Shown in pieces: positions 1-7,156 of a stretch of 20,461 bases of DNA. The notes under the pieces are model-generated. The model was not told the DNA's origin, made no database searches, and worked only from the letters and a program-made list of their open reading frames with translations. The translations under genes and the position numbers were made by a program. How positions within the stretch are numbered: position 1 is the stretch's first letter; every line of letters starts with the position of its first letter. The stretch is from Gaiellasilicea sp051005735 (GTDB lineage Bacteria; Actinomycetota; Thermoleophilia; Gaiellales; Gaiellaceae). The stretch covers positions 1 to 20,461 of the forward strand of contig JBPCJB010000190.1 of NCBI GenBank assembly GCA_051005735.1. The letters are read 5' to 3'.

Positions 1-1313
1 GCGGTTGCGACGCCGAGGCTCATGTAGTCGACGAGCATCCGCTCGTTCGGGGAATGGATGTTCGAGTCGGGCAGCGCGAAGCCCGTCACGATCGCCGGGA
101 TCCCTCGCTCGGCGAGCGCCGGCACGAGCGGGATCGACCCTCCGGAGCGGACGAGGAGCGGGCGCACTCCCGTCACGTGCTCGAAGGCGTTCTGCGCGAG
201 CGCGACGACCGGCTGATCGGGGGAGATGAGTCCGGGAGGCGCCGACGAAAGCAGCGCGATCTCGACCTCGGCGCCGGCCGGAGCGGCCTCGCGAAGCAGC
301 CGCTGGAAGGTCTCCGCGATTGCGGCGCGATCCTGGCCGGGCGCGAGCCGAATCGAGACGTTCGCCTCGGCCTCAACCGGCAGCACCGTCTTCTGGAGGT
401 GCGGGGAGCCGCCCGCGAGCCCGTGCACGTCCACGGCCGGCTCGGCCCAGGTGCGGACGTAGTAGTCCTCTCCGGCGGCCGGATCCATCGGGCGCGAGCC
501 CTGCTCCGAGATCGCCTCGGCCCCCGGCTGGAGCTCTCGCCAACCGGCGAGCTCCTCCGCAGTCGGCGGCACGATTCCGGCCCGCAGCGGCTCGGGCGCC
601 AGGCCGTCGCGCGCCAGAACGCCTGCCAGCGTCTGCAGCAGCGCGTGCGTCGCGTTCAGCGAGACGCCGCCGTACATCCCCGAGTGGAGGTCGCGCGTGC
701 CCGTACGGACGGTGACGTGGAAGTAGCAGAGCCCGCGGACCGCGAGGTTGAACTCGGGAGCGCCACGGCGCTGCATCCCGCTGTCGAAGACGATGCCTGC
801 ATCGGCGCCGCGCTCGTCGGCGGCCAGCCAGTCGACGATCGAGTGCCCGCCGATCTCCTCCTCGCCGTCGCAGGCGAAGCGAATGTTGACGGGGAGCTCG
901 CGCGCCTCGGCGAGGAGCTCGGCGGCCTTCAGGAGCATCCAGAGCTGGCCCTTGTCGTCCGCGATCCCGCGCGCGTAGAGCCATTCGCCACGAATGGTCG
1001 GCTCGAAGGGCGGCGTCTCCCAGAGCTCGAGCGGCGCCGGGGGCTGAACGTCGAAGTGGCCGTAGCAGAGCACGGTGGGCGCACTCTCGGCGTTCGCCGA
1101 GGCGCGCAGCTCGCCGATCGCGAGCGGACGGCCGCCGGCGCCGGTGGCGGGCCAGTCGACGAGCTCGGCCTCGCCTCCCGCGGCGCGGATCCTCGCGACG
1201 ACCCATTCGCCGGCCGCGCGCACGTCGGCCTGACGCTCCGGATCGGCGCTGATCGAGGGAATCCGCAGGAGCTCCGAGAGCTCCTCCAGCCAGTCCTGCC
1301 TGAGCTCGCTCAC
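1..1313 (-). CDS. M20-family dipeptidase (partial, C-terminus off window)
   Basis: Zinc-dependent exopeptidase of the M20 (ArgE/DapE/CPG2/carnosinase-like) family, probably a cytoplasmic dipeptidase. I translated it by hand from a GTG at 1313; it stays open for 437 codons to the window edge. Motifs in order: YGHFDVQPP near residues 84-92 (metal His and Asp), GIADDKGQ near 117-123 (bridging Asp), CDGEEEIGG near 148-156 (catalytic and metal Glu), DLHSGMYGG near 208-216 (dimerisation-domain His), and GGSIP plus HSPNERM close to the C-terminus, where the last metal His is expected. Only the final few residues are missing. A TAGACT box lies 7 nt before the GTG with no Shine-Dalgarno sequence, so a leaderless transcript starting in the 26-nt gap after the endonuclease-like gene is likely. 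Substrate cannot be told from sequence. Confidence 0.93.
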   Translation of the reverse strand, partial: MSELRQDWLEELSELLRIPSISADPERQADVRAAGEWVVARIRAAGGEAELVDWPATGAGGRPLAIGELRASANAESAPTVLCYGHFDVQPPAPLELWETPPFEPTIRGEWLYARGIADDKGQLWMLLKAAELLAEARELPVNIRFACDGEEEIGGHSIVDWLAADERGADAGIVFDSGMQRRGAPEFNLAVRGLCYFHVTVRTGTRDLHSGMYGGVSLNATHALLQTLAGVLARDGLAPEPLRAGIVPPTAEELAGWRELQPGAEAISEQGSRPMDPAAGEDYYVRTWAEPAVDVHGLAGGSPHLQKTVLPVEAEANVSIRLAPGQDRAAIAETFQRLLREAAPAGAEVEIALLSSAPPGLISPDQPVVALAQNAFEHVTGVRPLLVRSGGSIPLVPALAERGIPAIVTGFALPDSNIHSPNERMLVDYMSLGVAT

Positions 1314-1320
1314 GGCCGCG

Positions 1321-1326
1321 AGTCTA
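1321..1326 (-). promoter_or_regulatory. -10-like box TAGACT, leaderless start of the M20 dipeptidase
   Basis: TAGACT on the minus strand, then 7 nt, then the GTG at 1313. There is no recognisable -35 and no ribosome binding site. The spacing puts the transcription start on or next to the start codon. The same arrangement recurs at several genes in this window. Confidence 0.45.
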
Positions 1327-1339
1327 GACAGCCGTCGAT

Positions 1340-2158
1340 TCAGACGCGCTGCACCTCGAAGTAGAGGAGCGCATGGTCGGAGTAGCGATGCACCCACGCG
1401 AGCCGCTCCTCCCGGGACGAGAGCTGCGGCCAGCCGCGCACCGAGACCTCGGCTTCGCCGAAGCGCTTGAACGTCAGGTGATCCCGCGCGACCACGAAGT
1501 CGAGGCTGGAGGGATCGATCGAGCCGCCGCCCCACCATGTGAACTCGGCGTCCTTCTCGAGCACGCGCATCCCCCTGGACTTCGAGCCGCGCTGGAGCTT
1601 CAGGAACTCCTTCGCGGCCGGAAGGTCGCTCTCACGCACGTAGCGATACTCCATTCCCATGATGTTGAAGTCGCCGAGGAAGATGTAGTTCGAGCGCTTC
1701 CCCGGTGACGCAGCTCGGTCGAGCACCTTCGCGAAGTCGAGCGCGCGGATCAGCATGTCGTCGCGCAGCCCGAGCCCGCGGGGGTCGGTGCCGCTCTTCG
1801 TGTGCAGGAAGAGGAGCGGATAACTCTCGTCGTCGACCTTGACCGTGAGGAGGGCGCCGGGTCGGAGCAGGGAGACGCCGGAGCGGAACTCGGTCTTCTG
1901 GGTGAAGAACGCCGTGATCCCCTGGCGGATCCCGACGAGGATCTGCTGCACCTGCGAGCCCTCGGTGATGTGGAAGGTGTACTTCGGGAGCACGGTCGTG
2001 AGCGCGTCGAAGACCTCGCGGCCCTCGACCTCGTAGAGGGCGAAGACGTCGGGCTTGTGCTCGCCGAGGAAAGCGACCACGTCCTCGACGCGGCTATCGA
2101 CACTCTGGCTGCGGAAGTGCTCGACGTTCCACGACGCGACTGAGAATGCCTTCGCCAT
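1340..2158 (-). CDS. Endonuclease/exonuclease/phosphatase-family protein
   Basis: 272-residue protein with the endonuclease/exonuclease/phosphatase (EEP, DNase I-like) fold, a metal-dependent phosphodiesterase superfamily. Visible motifs: SWNVEHF near residues 9-15 (Asn11), YEVEG near 42-46 (metal Glu), LHTKS near 118-122 (His119), LGDFNIMG near 161-168 (Asp163 and Asn165), SLDFVVA near 218-224 (Asp220) and the terminal SDHALLYFEV near 260-269 (Asp261-His262 pair). All expected catalytic positions are filled. No signal peptide or membrane segment is seen, so it should be cytoplasmic. A GAAGGAG Shine-Dalgarno sequence precedes the ATG at 2158, in contrast to its leaderless neighbour downstream. 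Substrate could be DNA, a phosphoinositide or another phosphodiester; sequence alone does not decide. Confidence 0.9.
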   Translation of the reverse strand: MAKAFSVASWNVEHFRSQSVDSRVEDVVAFLGEHKPDVFALYEVEGREVFDALTTVLPKYTFHITEGSQVQQILVGIRQGITAFFTQKTEFRSGVSLLRPGALLTVKVDDESYPLLFLHTKSGTDPRGLGLRDDMLIRALDFAKVLDRAASPGKRSNYIFLGDFNIMGMEYRYVRESDLPAAKEFLKLQRGSKSRGMRVLEKDAEFTWWGGGSIDPSSLDFVVARDHLTFKRFGEAEVSVRGWPQLSSREERLAWVHRYSDHALLYFEVQRV

Positions 2159-2201
2159 TCACGCTCCTTCGACCCCTACGGACGACGGATCGACGCTACG
2201 C

Positions 2202-2236
2202 CGGGCCGGCCTCTGACGCAAGCGAGATGCGGCCCG
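2202..2236. terminator. Possible stem-loop downstream of the sigma factor
   Basis: CGGGCCG at 2202-2208 and its reverse complement CGGCCCG at 2230-2236 could form a 7-bp stem with a 21-nt loop in the gap after the sigma factor stop. There is no U tract and the loop is long, so this is a weak terminator candidate. Confidence 0.2.
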
Positions 2237-2252
2237 AGCCTGTCAGCGTGGC

Positions 2253-3332
2253 CTAGGCGACGTCGCGGAGCTTGCCTGCGTCTGCGAGCGCGCGCAGCTT
2301 CTTCAGGCTCTGGTTCTCGATCTGGCGGATCCGCTCTCGCGTGACGTTGAAGGTGCGCCCGACCTCGTCGAGCGTGCGCGGCTGCTCGCCGTCGAGGCCG
2401 TACCGGAGCTCGAGCACCCGCCGCTCGCGATGCGAGAGCGTCCCTAGGATCGAGCGGAGCGCTTCGTTCCGCATCGTCTCGTCCGCGATCTCGTCCGGGA
2501 GCGGCATGGTCTGGTCGGTGAGGAAGTGACCGAACTCGGACTCGTCCTCGTCGCCGACCGGCTTCTCGAGCGAGATCGGAGTCTGGGCGCTCCGCCGGAT
2601 CTGCTCGATCTCCTCCGCCAGCAGGTCGAGCTCGAGCCCGATCTCCTCCGAGCTCGGCTCGCGGCCGAGCTTCGCGCGCAGTGTGCGCTCGGTCCTGACG
2701 ATCTTGTTCAGCTTCTCGACCACGTGGACCGGCATCCGGATCGTGCGAGCCTTGTCGGCGAGCGCGCGCGCGACCGCCTGGCGGATCCACCAGGTCGCGT
2801 AGGTCGAGAACTTGAAGCCCCGACGGTGATCGAACTTCTCGGCCGCACGCACGAGCCCGATCGTTCCCTCCTGGATCAGGTCGAGGAACGGCAGACCCTG
2901 GTTGCGATAGCGCTTGGCGATCGAGACGACGAGGCGTAGATTCGCCTCGACCATCGCCTGCTTCGCCGTGTGATCGCCGCGCTCGATCCGCTTCGCCAGC
3001 TCCACCTCCTGCGCCGCCGTCAGCAGCGCAACCCGCCCGATGTCCTTGAGGAAGAGCTGCAGGGTGTCCGTCGAGACCTCCCCGAGCTTGACCGTTTCGG
3101 CCTCGACCTGCGGTTCCTCCGCTCCGTCGACGACCTCGATCTGGAGCTCCTCGAGCGCTGCGAAGAAAACGTCGAGCTGGGCTGCGTCGGGCTCGAGGTC
3201 ATCGAGCGCCGTGCTGATCTCGTCGGCGCGCAGCCTTCCCGCCACGCGGCCGTTCTCGAGGAGCTGCCTCCCCTCGTCCGTCTCCGCCAGGTCGACGACC
3301 TGCGGCGCTCCGCTCTTCGTGCTTGCCCCCAA
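2253..3332 (-). CDS. sigA: Principal-type RNA polymerase sigma factor (RpoD/SigA-like)
   Basis: 359-residue group 1/2 sigma-70 protein that directs RNA polymerase to promoters. Order seen: short region 1.1-like N-terminus (20-68), region 1.2 (DTLQLFLKDIGRVALLT, 89-105, then ELAKRIERGD), region 2 with NLRLVVSIAKRYRNQGLPFLD and FKFSTYATWWIRQAVARA (131-190, -10 recognition), region 3 (196-260) and region 4.2 helix-turn-helix LDEVGRTFNVTRERIRQIEN (321-340). I chose the TTG at 3332 because AGGGGAG lies a few nt before it and a TTGCTG-17-TACTGT promoter sits just upstream. The frame stays open to an ATG at 3422, but that extension is Cys-rich, unlike sigma factors, and would run across the promoter. 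Whether it is the housekeeping SigA or a group 2 paralogue (SigB/HrdB-like) cannot be settled from this window. Confidence 0.93.
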   Translation of the reverse strand: MGASTKSGAPQVVDLAETDEGRQLLENGRVAGRLRADEISTALDDLEPDAAQLDVFFAALEELQIEVVDGAEEPQVEAETVKLGEVSTDTLQLFLKDIGRVALLTAAQEVELAKRIERGDHTAKQAMVEANLRLVVSIAKRYRNQGLPFLDLIQEGTIGLVRAAEKFDHRRGFKFSTYATWWIRQAVARALADKARTIRMPVHVVEKLNKIVRTERTLRAKLGREPSSEEIGLELDLLAEEIEQIRRSAQTPISLEKPVGDEDESEFGHFLTDQTMPLPDEIADETMRNEALRSILGTLSHRERRVLELRYGLDGEQPRTLDEVGRTFNVTRERIRQIENQSLKKLRALADAGKLRDVA

Positions 3333-3359
3333 CGCGGCTCCCCTGTACTCGGCGCACTC

Positions 3360-3388
3360 ACAGTAGTTACGAATGTCTCGAACAGCAA
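3360..3388 (-). promoter_or_regulatory. Sigma-70 type promoter of the sigma factor gene
   Basis: On the minus strand TTGCTG (3388-3383), a 17-nt spacer and TACTGT (3365-3360) match the -35/-10 layout. Transcription would start near 3353, about 20 nt before the TTG at 3332, leaving room for the AGGGGAG ribosome binding site. This supports the TTG start. Confidence 0.5.
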
Positions 3389-3463
3389 TGCAATCGTTCG
3401 AGGATGCGGAAGATTGCCACAAGGAGCGGACGACCGCTATGGGCCGTCAGCCCTATCTTCGCG

Positions 3464-4465
3464 TCAACGGGTCCCGCCTACGTCGGCCAGCTCGTCGAGA
3501 TAGCGCTGAGCCTCGCGCGCGATCCGCGATCCCGGCTCCGCCCCTCGCGCCAGTCGAAGCTGCTTCCCGGCCGCCTTCACGTCCCGTTGCCAGAGGAGCA
3601 GGAGCCCCAGATGGAAGCGAACCGTAGCGGCCCGCGGGAAGCGGCGGGAAAGCGGGCCGAGGCGACTGAAGGCCTCTACCGGGCTCTCCTTCGTGTAGCG
3701 ACCGACCGCGTCTGCGACGAGCGCGTCGGCCGCGTGCGTCCCGTGCCCCGACGTCGCGCGTTTCGCGGCGTCCGCGAAGACACGCCGGGCCGAGACGGGC
3801 CGGCCGAGTCGCTGGAGCGCAACGCCGTAGTACAACGCGCCGCTCACGTCCTCGGACCCCGAGACCGCGGCGTCGCGGAGAGTCTTCAGCTGCTCGCGCG
3901 GAGGGAGCTCGGCGACGCTCTGCGGCAAGGGAAAGCTCGGCTGGAAGAGCGGCAGGCCCGGCGCGAAGTCGGCGTAGAGGAGGTCGCCCGCCCGCACGGC
4001 GTAAGGCGTATCCGGCTCGACGTCACGTGCCTCGCGCCAGGCCTCGAGCGCCCCCCGCTCGCCGGCCCAGAAGCGGGCGAGCCCGACGTGGAGCTGGACG
4101 AGGGCGCTGCGCGGATAGAGCGCTCCGAGCTGCTCGACCCGGCCGAGCGTGCCGGGCCAGGAGGCGAACGCGCCCCCGAGCTTCGCCTCGAGAGACTCAT
4201 CCTCGCCGAAGATCGCCGCCGCTTCCGCCCGTCGCCCGGCGCGGAGGAGGCCGGCGGCCTCACGCAGCGCGCGGGCGCCGCGATCGTCCCGGAGGCCGAG
4301 CTCGAGCACGAGCGGCGGCGCTCCGGGGCGCGCCTTCGCGGGCTGCGCGACCGTCGCCTGCGAGGCCATGTCCTCCGCGGAGAGGACCGCCGAGCCGACC
4401 ACCACGACCGCCGCGGTCGCCGCGAGCGCGGCGACGACGAGCGCGACTCGGACGCGCGGGGTCAC
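3464..4465 (-). CDS. Membrane-anchored TPR-like repeat protein
   Basis: 333-residue protein starting at a GTG (4465) only 5 nt past the stop of the glycosyltransferase. Residues about 6-28 form one hydrophobic stretch (VALVVAALAATAAVVVVGS), a signal anchor or uncleaved signal peptide. The rest is Ala/Leu/Arg-rich helical sequence with degenerate tetratricopeptide-like units, for example ALVQLHVGLARFWAG..AWREA, ALYYGVALQRLGR..ARRVFADAA and TVRFHLGLLLLWQRD..AGKQLRLA, which suggests a helical-repeat scaffold on the outer face of the membrane. No enzymatic motif is visible. A TAGGCT box 7 nt before the GTG lies in the end of the upstream gene, so it may have its own leaderless transcript besides read-through. 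Partner and function unknown; TPR assignment is by pattern. Confidence 0.8.
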   Translation of the reverse strand: MTPRVRVALVVAALAATAAVVVVGSAVLSAEDMASQATVAQPAKARPGAPPLVLELGLRDDRGARALREAAGLLRAGRRAEAAAIFGEDESLEAKLGGAFASWPGTLGRVEQLGALYPRSALVQLHVGLARFWAGERGALEAWREARDVEPDTPYAVRAGDLLYADFAPGLPLFQPSFPLPQSVAELPPREQLKTLRDAAVSGSEDVSGALYYGVALQRLGRPVSARRVFADAAKRATSGHGTHAADALVADAVGRYTKESPVEAFSRLGPLSRRFPRAATVRFHLGLLLLWQRDVKAAGKQLRLARGAEPGSRIAREAQRYLDELADVGGTR

Positions 4466-4470
4466 GCGAT

Positions 4471-5616
4471 TCAGCCTAGCGACGCATCCACGAGATACTC
4501 CTCGACCGCAGCCGCGGCCTCGTCGGGACTCGGCATCGCCGCGATCTCGGCCGCAATCCTCTCCGCGCTCGAGCGGAACGTGGGCTCCTCGACGAGCCGC
4601 CGCAGCCCGGCTCGCACCGCCTCGGGCGATACCTCGTCCGGCCGCAGGACGATCGCCGCGCCGGCGCGCTCGCAGCGAGCCGCGTTGTCGAACTGGTCTG
4701 CGCCCTGAGGGACGAGGAGCAGCGGCAGCCCGTGCGCGAGGGCGCCGAGCGTCGTCCCCGAGCCGGCGTGCGTCACGACGGCCGCGCAGCGCGGCAGGAC
4801 GTGCGCCTGCGGCACGAACCGCTCGACGCGAATGTGCTCCGGCACTGGCCCGATGGAGCCGGGATCGACGTTTCGGCCTGTCGTGACGAGGGCGGCCGAG
4901 ACCTCGTCCAGACCGTCGAGCAGCCGGCGGAGGAGCGCAGGCTCGTTGAAGACGGTGCCGAGCGTCGCGTAGACGAGCGGTCGCCCCAGCTCCTCGAGCC
5001 AGGTCGGAGGCTCGCCAGGCTCCGGAGGCATGACCGGACTGATCCGAGCGCTCACGCCTTGCGGCTCCTCCCAGGCGAAGCTCGGCGGCGAGATATCGAG
5101 GTAGAGGCCGCCGAACGCGCCGGCGTACGGCTCCGGCACGAGCCCCTGGCACCGCCAGAGCGGCTCCACGAGCTCGCCGGCGTACTCGAGGATCGAGAGC
5201 GGGATCATCGTGCCGAACGAGTGGTTGACCGAAGGGAGGCCGAGCGCCGCCGCCGCGATCGGCGCGGCAAGATCGGCGCTGTCGTAGACGATCGCGTCAG
5301 CCGGACGGGACCGGAGGACGCCGAGCAGATCGGGCAGCCTCCGCGGAGCGTGCACGAGCCCGAAGATCCTGCTGAAGCCCAATCGCCGCCGTGCCTCGAC
5401 CGGAATCGACTCCAGCTCGCGGCGCTTCATCGCCGCGGGCCCGCGCGCCTCGCGCTCGGAAAGGCCGGCGACAACATGCGAGAAACCGGCCTCGCGCACA
5501 TGCTCGGCCCTGGTCGCAAAGATCACCTCGTGGTTCCTCGCCACGAGCGCCCGCGCGAGCGGGACCAAGGGCCGGAAGTGTCCTTCCATTGGGGCGCAAC
5601 TGAACAGGATCCGCAC
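4471..5616 (-). CDS. MGT-type family 1 glycosyltransferase
   Basis: 381-residue GT-B fold glycosyltransferase of the macrolide-glycosyltransferase/UGT type (CAZy GT1), moving a sugar from a nucleotide-sugar donor to a small acceptor in the cytoplasm. The N-terminus MRILFSCAPMEGHFRPL has the catalytic-base His (residue 13). The C-terminal donor-binding signature is clear: RFVPQAHVLPRCAAVVTHAG, GSGTTLGALAHGLPLLLVPQ and GADQFDNA, with the His, Gly-Ser-Gly and Asp-Gln positions of the UGT box all present. I chose the GTG at 5616 because the conserved fold begins right there; the GTGs at 5640 and 5655 are in frame but add only unconserved residues. None has a convincing ribosome binding site. The gene is divergent from the cysteine operon and followed closely by the TPR-like gene. 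Acceptor unknown; no biosynthetic cluster surrounds it. Confidence 0.9.
   Translation of the reverse strand: MRILFSCAPMEGHFRPLVPLARALVARNHEVIFATRAEHVREAGFSHVVAGLSEREARGPAAMKRRELESIPVEARRRLGFSRIFGLVHAPRRLPDLLGVLRSRPADAIVYDSADLAAPIAAAALGLPSVNHSFGTMIPLSILEYAGELVEPLWRCQGLVPEPYAGAFGGLYLDISPPSFAWEEPQGVSARISPVMPPEPGEPPTWLEELGRPLVYATLGTVFNEPALLRRLLDGLDEVSAALVTTGRNVDPGSIGPVPEHIRVERFVPQAHVLPRCAAVVTHAGSGTTLGALAHGLPLLLVPQGADQFDNAARCERAGAAIVLRPDEVSPEAVRAGLRRLVEEPTFRSSAERIAAEIAAMPSPDEAAAAVEEYLVDASLG
4473..4478 (-). promoter_or_regulatory. -10-like box TAGGCT, leaderless start of the TPR-like gene
   Basis: TAGGCT on the minus strand, 7 nt before the GTG at 4465. It overlaps the last codons of the glycosyltransferase. 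No Shine-Dalgarno sequence and no clear -35. Confidence 0.4.
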
Positions 5617-5689
5617 CGGCGCATCATCTCGCCCGCACACCCCGGTCGGGAACACCGCGCACCCGCCGGACGTTCACACCTCCGAAGGC

Positions 5690-5698
5690 GACTATCCT
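5690..5698 (+). promoter_or_regulatory. GACTATCCT -10-like box before the moeZ-like operon
   Basis: TATCCT at 5693-5698 ends 10 nt before the ATG at 5709. There is no Shine-Dalgarno sequence, so the operon probably has a very short or absent leader. The 9-mer GACTATCCT recurs at 19164-19172 on the minus strand, again just before a start codon. Confidence 0.35.
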
Positions 5699-5708
5699 TC
5701 TTGAAGCA

Positions 5709-6890
5709 ATGGCGAGCTACCGCGACCTCCTCACCCGGATCAAGGCCGAGATCGACGAGATCGGCGCAGCCGACGCGCGGGAGCGCGCCGCCTCGCTCGA
5801 GCCACCGCTCTTCCTCGACGTGCGCGAGCGCGAGGAGTGGGAGGAGGGCACGATTCCCGGCGCGATCCACGTTCCGCGCGGCCAGCTCGAGTCGCGGATC
5901 GAGGGCCTCCTGCCCGACCGCTCGCGCGAGGTCGTCGTCTACTGCGCCGGCGGCTCCCGCTCGGCCTTCGCGGCGAAGTCTCTGACCGAGCTCGGCTACG
6001 AGAACGTCGCCTCGCTCACCGGCGGCTTCACCGACTGGAAGCGGAACGGCTTCGACGTCGAGACGCCGAGGACGCTCTCGCCGCAGCAGCGCGCGCGCTA
6101 CTCGCGCCACCTGCTGATCCCGGAGGTGGGCGAAGCCGGGCAGCAGCGCCTCCTCGCCTCGCGCGTCCTGCTGATCGGCGCCGGCGGCCTCGGCTCGCCT
6201 GCGTCCCTCTACCTCGCCGCCGCAGGTGTCGGCACGATCGGGATCGTCGACGCGGACGTGGTCGACGACTCGAACCTCCAGCGCCAGATCGTCCACTCGA
6301 CCGAGCGGATCGGCGAGGCGAAGGTGCTCTCCGCGAAGCGGACGATCGAGGCCCTGAACCCGGACGTCGACGTCAAGACCTACGAGGAGCGGCTGACCTC
6401 GGAGAACGTCGAGCGGATCCTCGGCGAGGGCTGGGATGTGATCGTCGACGGCGCGGACAACTTCCCCACGCGCTACCTCGTGAACGACGCCTCGGTCTGG
6501 CACGACATCCCCGTCGTCCACGGCTCGATCTACCGCTTCGAGGGGCAGGTCACGGTCTTCACCCCGCATGTAGGTCCGTGCTACCGCTGCCTCTTCCCCA
6601 CTCCGCCGCCACCCGAGCTCGCGCCGAGCTGCGCCGAGGGCGGCGTCCTCGGCGTCCTCCCCGGGATCGTCGGCTCGCTGCAGGCGAGCGAGGCGCTGAA
6701 GCTGCTGCTCGGGATCGGCGAGACCCTGCGGGGGCGGCTGCTCCTGATCGACGCGCTCGCGACGACCTTCGACGAGGTCAGAGTCGCGCGCGACCCGAGC
6801 TGCCCGGTCTGCGGCGAGAGCCCCACCATCACCGAGTACGTCGACTATGTGGAGTTCTGCCAGGCCGCCGGGCGCGGAGTCGGCGCATGA
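5709..6890 (+). CDS. moeZ: Rhodanese-ThiF/MoeB fusion, sulfur-carrier activating enzyme (MoeZ-like)
   Basis: 393-residue E1-like enzyme expected to adenylate the C-terminal glycine of a small sulfur carrier and convert it to a thiocarboxylate. An N-terminal rhodanese domain (about 20-118) has the active-site loop VYCAGGSRSA with Cys79 and the end motif GGFTDWKRNGF. The ThiF/MoeB domain (about 125-385) has the ATP loop GAGGLGSP (157-164), DADVVDDSNLQRQ (181-193), DGADNFPTRY (247-256), Cys308 in PSCAEGGVLG at the MoeB cysteine position, and two zinc pairs CYRC (291, 294) and CPVC (365, 368). Mycobacterial MoeZ has the rhodanese at the C-terminus; here the order is reversed. It is the first gene of the operon, and its TGA overlaps the ATG of the CysO-like gene by 4 nt, which names its likely substrate. 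It may also serve MoaD or ThiS encoded elsewhere. Confidence 0.93.
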   Translation: MASYRDLLTRIKAEIDEIGAADARERAASLEPPLFLDVREREEWEEGTIPGAIHVPRGQLESRIEGLLPDRSREVVVYCAGGSRSAFAAKSLTELGYENVASLTGGFTDWKRNGFDVETPRTLSPQQRARYSRHLLIPEVGEAGQQRLLASRVLLIGAGGLGSPASLYLAAAGVGTIGIVDADVVDDSNLQRQIVHSTERIGEAKVLSAKRTIEALNPDVDVKTYEERLTSENVERILGEGWDVIVDGADNFPTRYLVNDASVWHDIPVVHGSIYRFEGQVTVFTPHVGPCYRCLFPTPPPPELAPSCAEGGVLGVLPGIVGSLQASEALKLLLGIGETLRGRLLLIDALATTFDEVRVARDPSCPVCGESPTITEYVDYVEFCQAAGRGVGA

Positions 6891-7156
6891 CGGCGGTTCG
6901 CATCCCGCCGACGCTGCGCGCGGAGGTCGGGGGAGAGCGCCAGGTGGAAGCGGATGGCGACGACGTCCGCGGCGTACTCGAGGACCTGACCGCGCGCTAT
7001 CCCGCACTCGAATCCCAGCTCTTCGAGGACGGCGAGCTGGCCCCGTTCCTGAACGTCTACCTCGGCGGCGAGGACGTGCGCACGCTCGACGGGCTCGACA
7101 CGGAAGTGAACGGCAAGTCCATGATTCTCCTGCCGGCGATGGCCGGTGGAAGCTAA
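6887..7156 (+). CDS. cysO: CysO-like ubiquitin-fold sulfur carrier protein
   Basis: 89-residue ThiS/MoaD-superfamily protein. After activation at its C-terminal Gly it should carry sulfur as a thiocarboxylate for CysM. The N-terminus MTAVRIPPTLRAEVGGERQV and the mid-segment LNVYLGGEDVRTLDGLDTEV resemble mycobacterial CysO, which has IPTILRPHTGGQ and VNIYVNDEDVRF..GLAT as I recall it. The C-terminus reads LLPAMAGGS: the di-glycine (87-88) is followed by an extra Ser89, whereas mycobacterial CysO ends in Gly-Gly. Ser89 would have to be removed before adenylation, and the JAMM protease two genes on is the obvious candidate. The ATG overlaps the moeZ-like stop by 4 nt. The last 11 nt overlap the start of the CysM-like gene in another frame, so the Ser codon and stop lie inside the next coding region. 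Confidence 0.93.
   Translation: MTAVRIPPTLRAEVGGERQVEADGDDVRGVLEDLTARYPALESQLFEDGELAPFLNVYLGGEDVRTLDGLDTEVNGKSMILLPAMAGGS

Noticed and set aside
54..1364. Long plus-strand open frame opposite the M20 dipeptidase
   Set aside because: It is the antisense of a gene with complete M20 motifs; its product is Arg/Glu/Gly-rich low-complexity sequence typical of high-GC shadow frames.
3333..3422. Thirty-residue N-terminal extension of the sigma factor from the ATG at 3422
   Set aside because: It spans the predicted promoter, is unlike sigma region 1.1, and has no ribosome binding site.
3323..4708. 461-codon plus-strand frame opposite the TPR-like gene
   Set aside because: The minus-strand reading has a membrane segment and repeat pattern; the plus reading is Arg/Glu-rich without structure.
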